Below are positions 62,739 to 64,000 of a stretch of 64,000 nt of DNA, in pieces. Source of the DNA: Sphingosinicella humi. Lineage in GTDB: Bacteria > Pseudomonadota > Alphaproteobacteria > Sphingomonadales > Sphingomonadaceae. The stretch lies in contig NZ_QFFF01000001.1 of assembly GCF_003129465.1 (NCBI RefSeq), positions 2,031,501 through 2,095,500 on the forward strand, written 5' to 3'. The notes under the pieces were generated by a model that was not told the origin of the DNA, did no database searches, and worked only from the letters and a program-made list of their open reading frames with translations. The first letter of the stretch is position 1. Each line of letters starts with the position of its first letter. The position numbers were made by a program, and so were the translations under genes.

Positions 62739-64000
62739 GCGAGCGGCGTCGGACTCTCTACGAGAAGATCTGGGACGCCCATGTGGTCGAGCGGCGCGAG
62801 GACGGCACCTGCCTCATCTATATCGATCGCCATCTCGTCCACGAGGTGACTTCGCCGCAGGCGTTCGAGGGGCTGCGGATCGCCGGCCGCAAGGTGCGCC
62901 GACCGGACCTGACCCTTGCCGTGCCCGACCATAATGTGCCGACGACCGCGCGCGTGGGTGCGAACGGGGCGCGCCTGCCGATCGCGGATCCGGCCAGCGC
63001 CGGGCAGCTGGCGGCGCTCGAGTCGAATGTCGCGGAGTTCGGCGTGCCGTATATCGCCGATACGGCGGTGGAGCAGGGCATCGTCCATGTCGTCGGGCCG
63101 GAGCAGGGCTTCACCCTGCCGGGCACGACCGTCGTCTGCGGCGACAGCCACACGGCGGCGCACGGCGCCCTGGGCGCGCTCGCCTTCGGTATCGGCACCA
63201 GCGAGGTCGAGCATGTGCTCGCCACGCAGACGTTACTGCTGAAGCAGTCCAAGTCGATGGAGGTCCGGGTCGAGGGCAGTCTCGGCTTCGGCGTCTCGCC
63301 CAAGGACGTGGTTCTCGCCGTTATCGGTCGACTCGGCGCCGCCGGCGGCACCGGCTATGTCATCGAATATCGCGGCGACACGTTCGAGGCGATGTCGATC
63401 GAAGGCCGCCTGACGGTCGCCAACATGTCGATCGAGGCGGGCGCCCGCTCCGGTCTGTTCGCGCCGGACGAGAAGACCTACGCTTACCTCAAGGGCCGGC
63501 CGATGGCGCCGGCAGGCGAGGAGTGGGAGAAGAAGCTCGCCTGGTGGCGCACGCTCCCGACCGACGAAGGCGCGCGCTTCGACGCTGCCATCCGGCTCGA
63601 CGCGCAAGACATCGCGCCGAACGTCACCTGGGGCACCAGCCCCGAGGACGTGGTCGCGATCACCGGCACCATTCCCGATCCCGAGAGCTTCGCCGATCCC
63701 GCCAAGCAGGCGGCCGCCCGCAAGTCGCTCGACTATATGGGCCTGGCGCCGGGCACCGCCCTGCAGGACGTCGCCGTCCAGCACATCTTCATCGGCAGCT
63801 GCACCAACAGCCGCATCGAGGATTTGCGCGCCGCCGCCGACGTAGTCCGCGGCCGGAAGATCAGCGATGGCATAAAACAGGCGCTGATCGTGCCCGGCTC
63901 GGGACTGGTGAAGCGCCAGGCCGAGGCCGAAGGGCTCGACCGCATATTCGTCGAGGCGGGCTTCCAGTGGCGGGAGCCCGGCTGCTCGATGTGCCTCGCG
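62735..64000 (+). CDS. leuC: 3-isopropylmalate dehydratase large subunit (partial)
   Basis: LeuC isomerises 2- to 3-isopropylmalate with LeuD using a [4Fe-4S] cluster. The 422 residues present begin [18 protein letters not shown]. They include [20 protein letters not shown] and the cluster cysteines in [13 protein letters not shown] and PGCSMCLA, where the window ends. About 45 residues are missing. leuD is expected just beyond. The start ATG 62735 lies in the leuB stop overlap. Confidence 0.95.
   Translation, partial: MSERRRTLYEKIWDAHVVERREDGTCLIYIDRHLVHEVTSPQAFEGLRIAGRKVRRPDLTLAVPDHNVPTTARVGANGARLPIADPASAGQLAALESNVAEFGVPYIADTAVEQGIVHVVGPEQGFTLPGTTVVCGDSHTAAHGALGALAFGIGTSEVEHVLATQTLLLKQSKSMEVRVEGSLGFGVSPKDVVLAVIGRLGAAGGTGYVIEYRGDTFEAMSIEGRLTVANMSIEAGARSGLFAPDEKTYAYLKGRPMAPAGEEWEKKLAWWRTLPTDEGARFDAAIRLDAQDIAPNVTWGTSPEDVVAITGTIPDPESFADPAKQAAARKSLDYMGLAPGTALQDVAVQHIFIGSCTNSRIEDLRAAADVVRGRKISDGIKQALIVPGSGLVKRQAEAEGLDRIFVEAGFQWREPGCSMCLA

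Noticed and set aside
1-64000. CRISPR arrays, transposases, prophage genes, tRNA or rRNA genes
   Set aside because: None was seen: no regularly spaced repeats, no transposase or integrase motifs, and no tRNA T-arm plus acceptor pairing.

Overview
The window is high-GC DNA from an alphaproteobacterium, most likely a sphingomonad. The evidence is the ftsQ-ftsA-ftsZ end of the division cluster, a run of argS, SPOR-domain gene, nagZ, scpA, scpB and tatABC, and a complete general stress response locus with a PhyP-like sensor protein, NepR, PhyR and an EcfG sigma factor. Species cannot be fixed from the sequence alone.

Layout. 1-9.4 kb is housekeeping: division genes, two SPOR-domain proteins, a dGTPase-like HD hydrolase, argS and nagZ. 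9.5-14.3 kb is an accessory block between nagZ and scpA: a secreted S10 peptidase, an FrhB-like flavoprotein, a polysaccharide pyruvyl transferase and a lipoprotein aspartyl protease. 14.3-18.9 kb carries scpAB, tatABC and a phospholipase-D-like gene with a palindromic repeat inserted in frame. 18.9-23.7 kb holds an entericidin-like lipoprotein and the general stress response locus. 23.7-28 kb holds glnE, bcp and a DUF481 outer-membrane protein. 28-34.2 kb is a permease, FAD oxidoreductase, Rieske oxygenase and TetR module with a ferredoxin-reductase-like gene. 34.4-37.3 kb is a CueR-controlled copper ATPase. 37.3-40 kb is an MFS exporter and M20 amidohydrolase pair.

40.1-64 kb is the most striking part: a dense amino-acid biosynthesis supercluster. 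It comprises aroF-trpE-trpG; metY; phhA; a six-gene aro/phe operon (chorismate mutase, class II DAHP synthase, aroA, prephenate dehydratase, aroC, aroB); thrA-thrB-thrC; and ilvC-ilvG-ilvM-leuA-leuB-leuC, which runs off the end. Five of these units appear to start with a short leader peptide loaded with codons for the pathway's own product: Trp (two adjacent plus one), Phe-Thr-Tyr-Tyr, Tyr-Tyr-Phe with further Phe and Tyr, Ile-Thr-Leu-Ile-Ile followed by five Thr, and Ile-Leu-Val-Thr-Val-Leu-Leu-Ile. Four of the five are followed by a textbook U-tract terminator with a matching antiterminator segment. The fifth is followed by nested inverted repeats.

Several enzymes here lack the usual feedback parts. 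Prephenate dehydratase stops before the ACT domain. The aspartokinase-homoserine dehydrogenase fusion has no room for ACT domains. TrpE has lost both serines of the Trp-binding LLES-x10-S motif. The acetolactate synthase small subunit is of the IlvM type. The block therefore looks controlled mainly by transcription attenuation rather than allostery. No tyrA is present, and the Tyr-codon leader in front of phhA suggests that tyrosine is made from phenylalanine. GHMP-type ThrB, fused ThrA, IlvG/IlvM and E. coli-type TrpE are unusual for Alphaproteobacteria, so part of the block may have been acquired by transfer.
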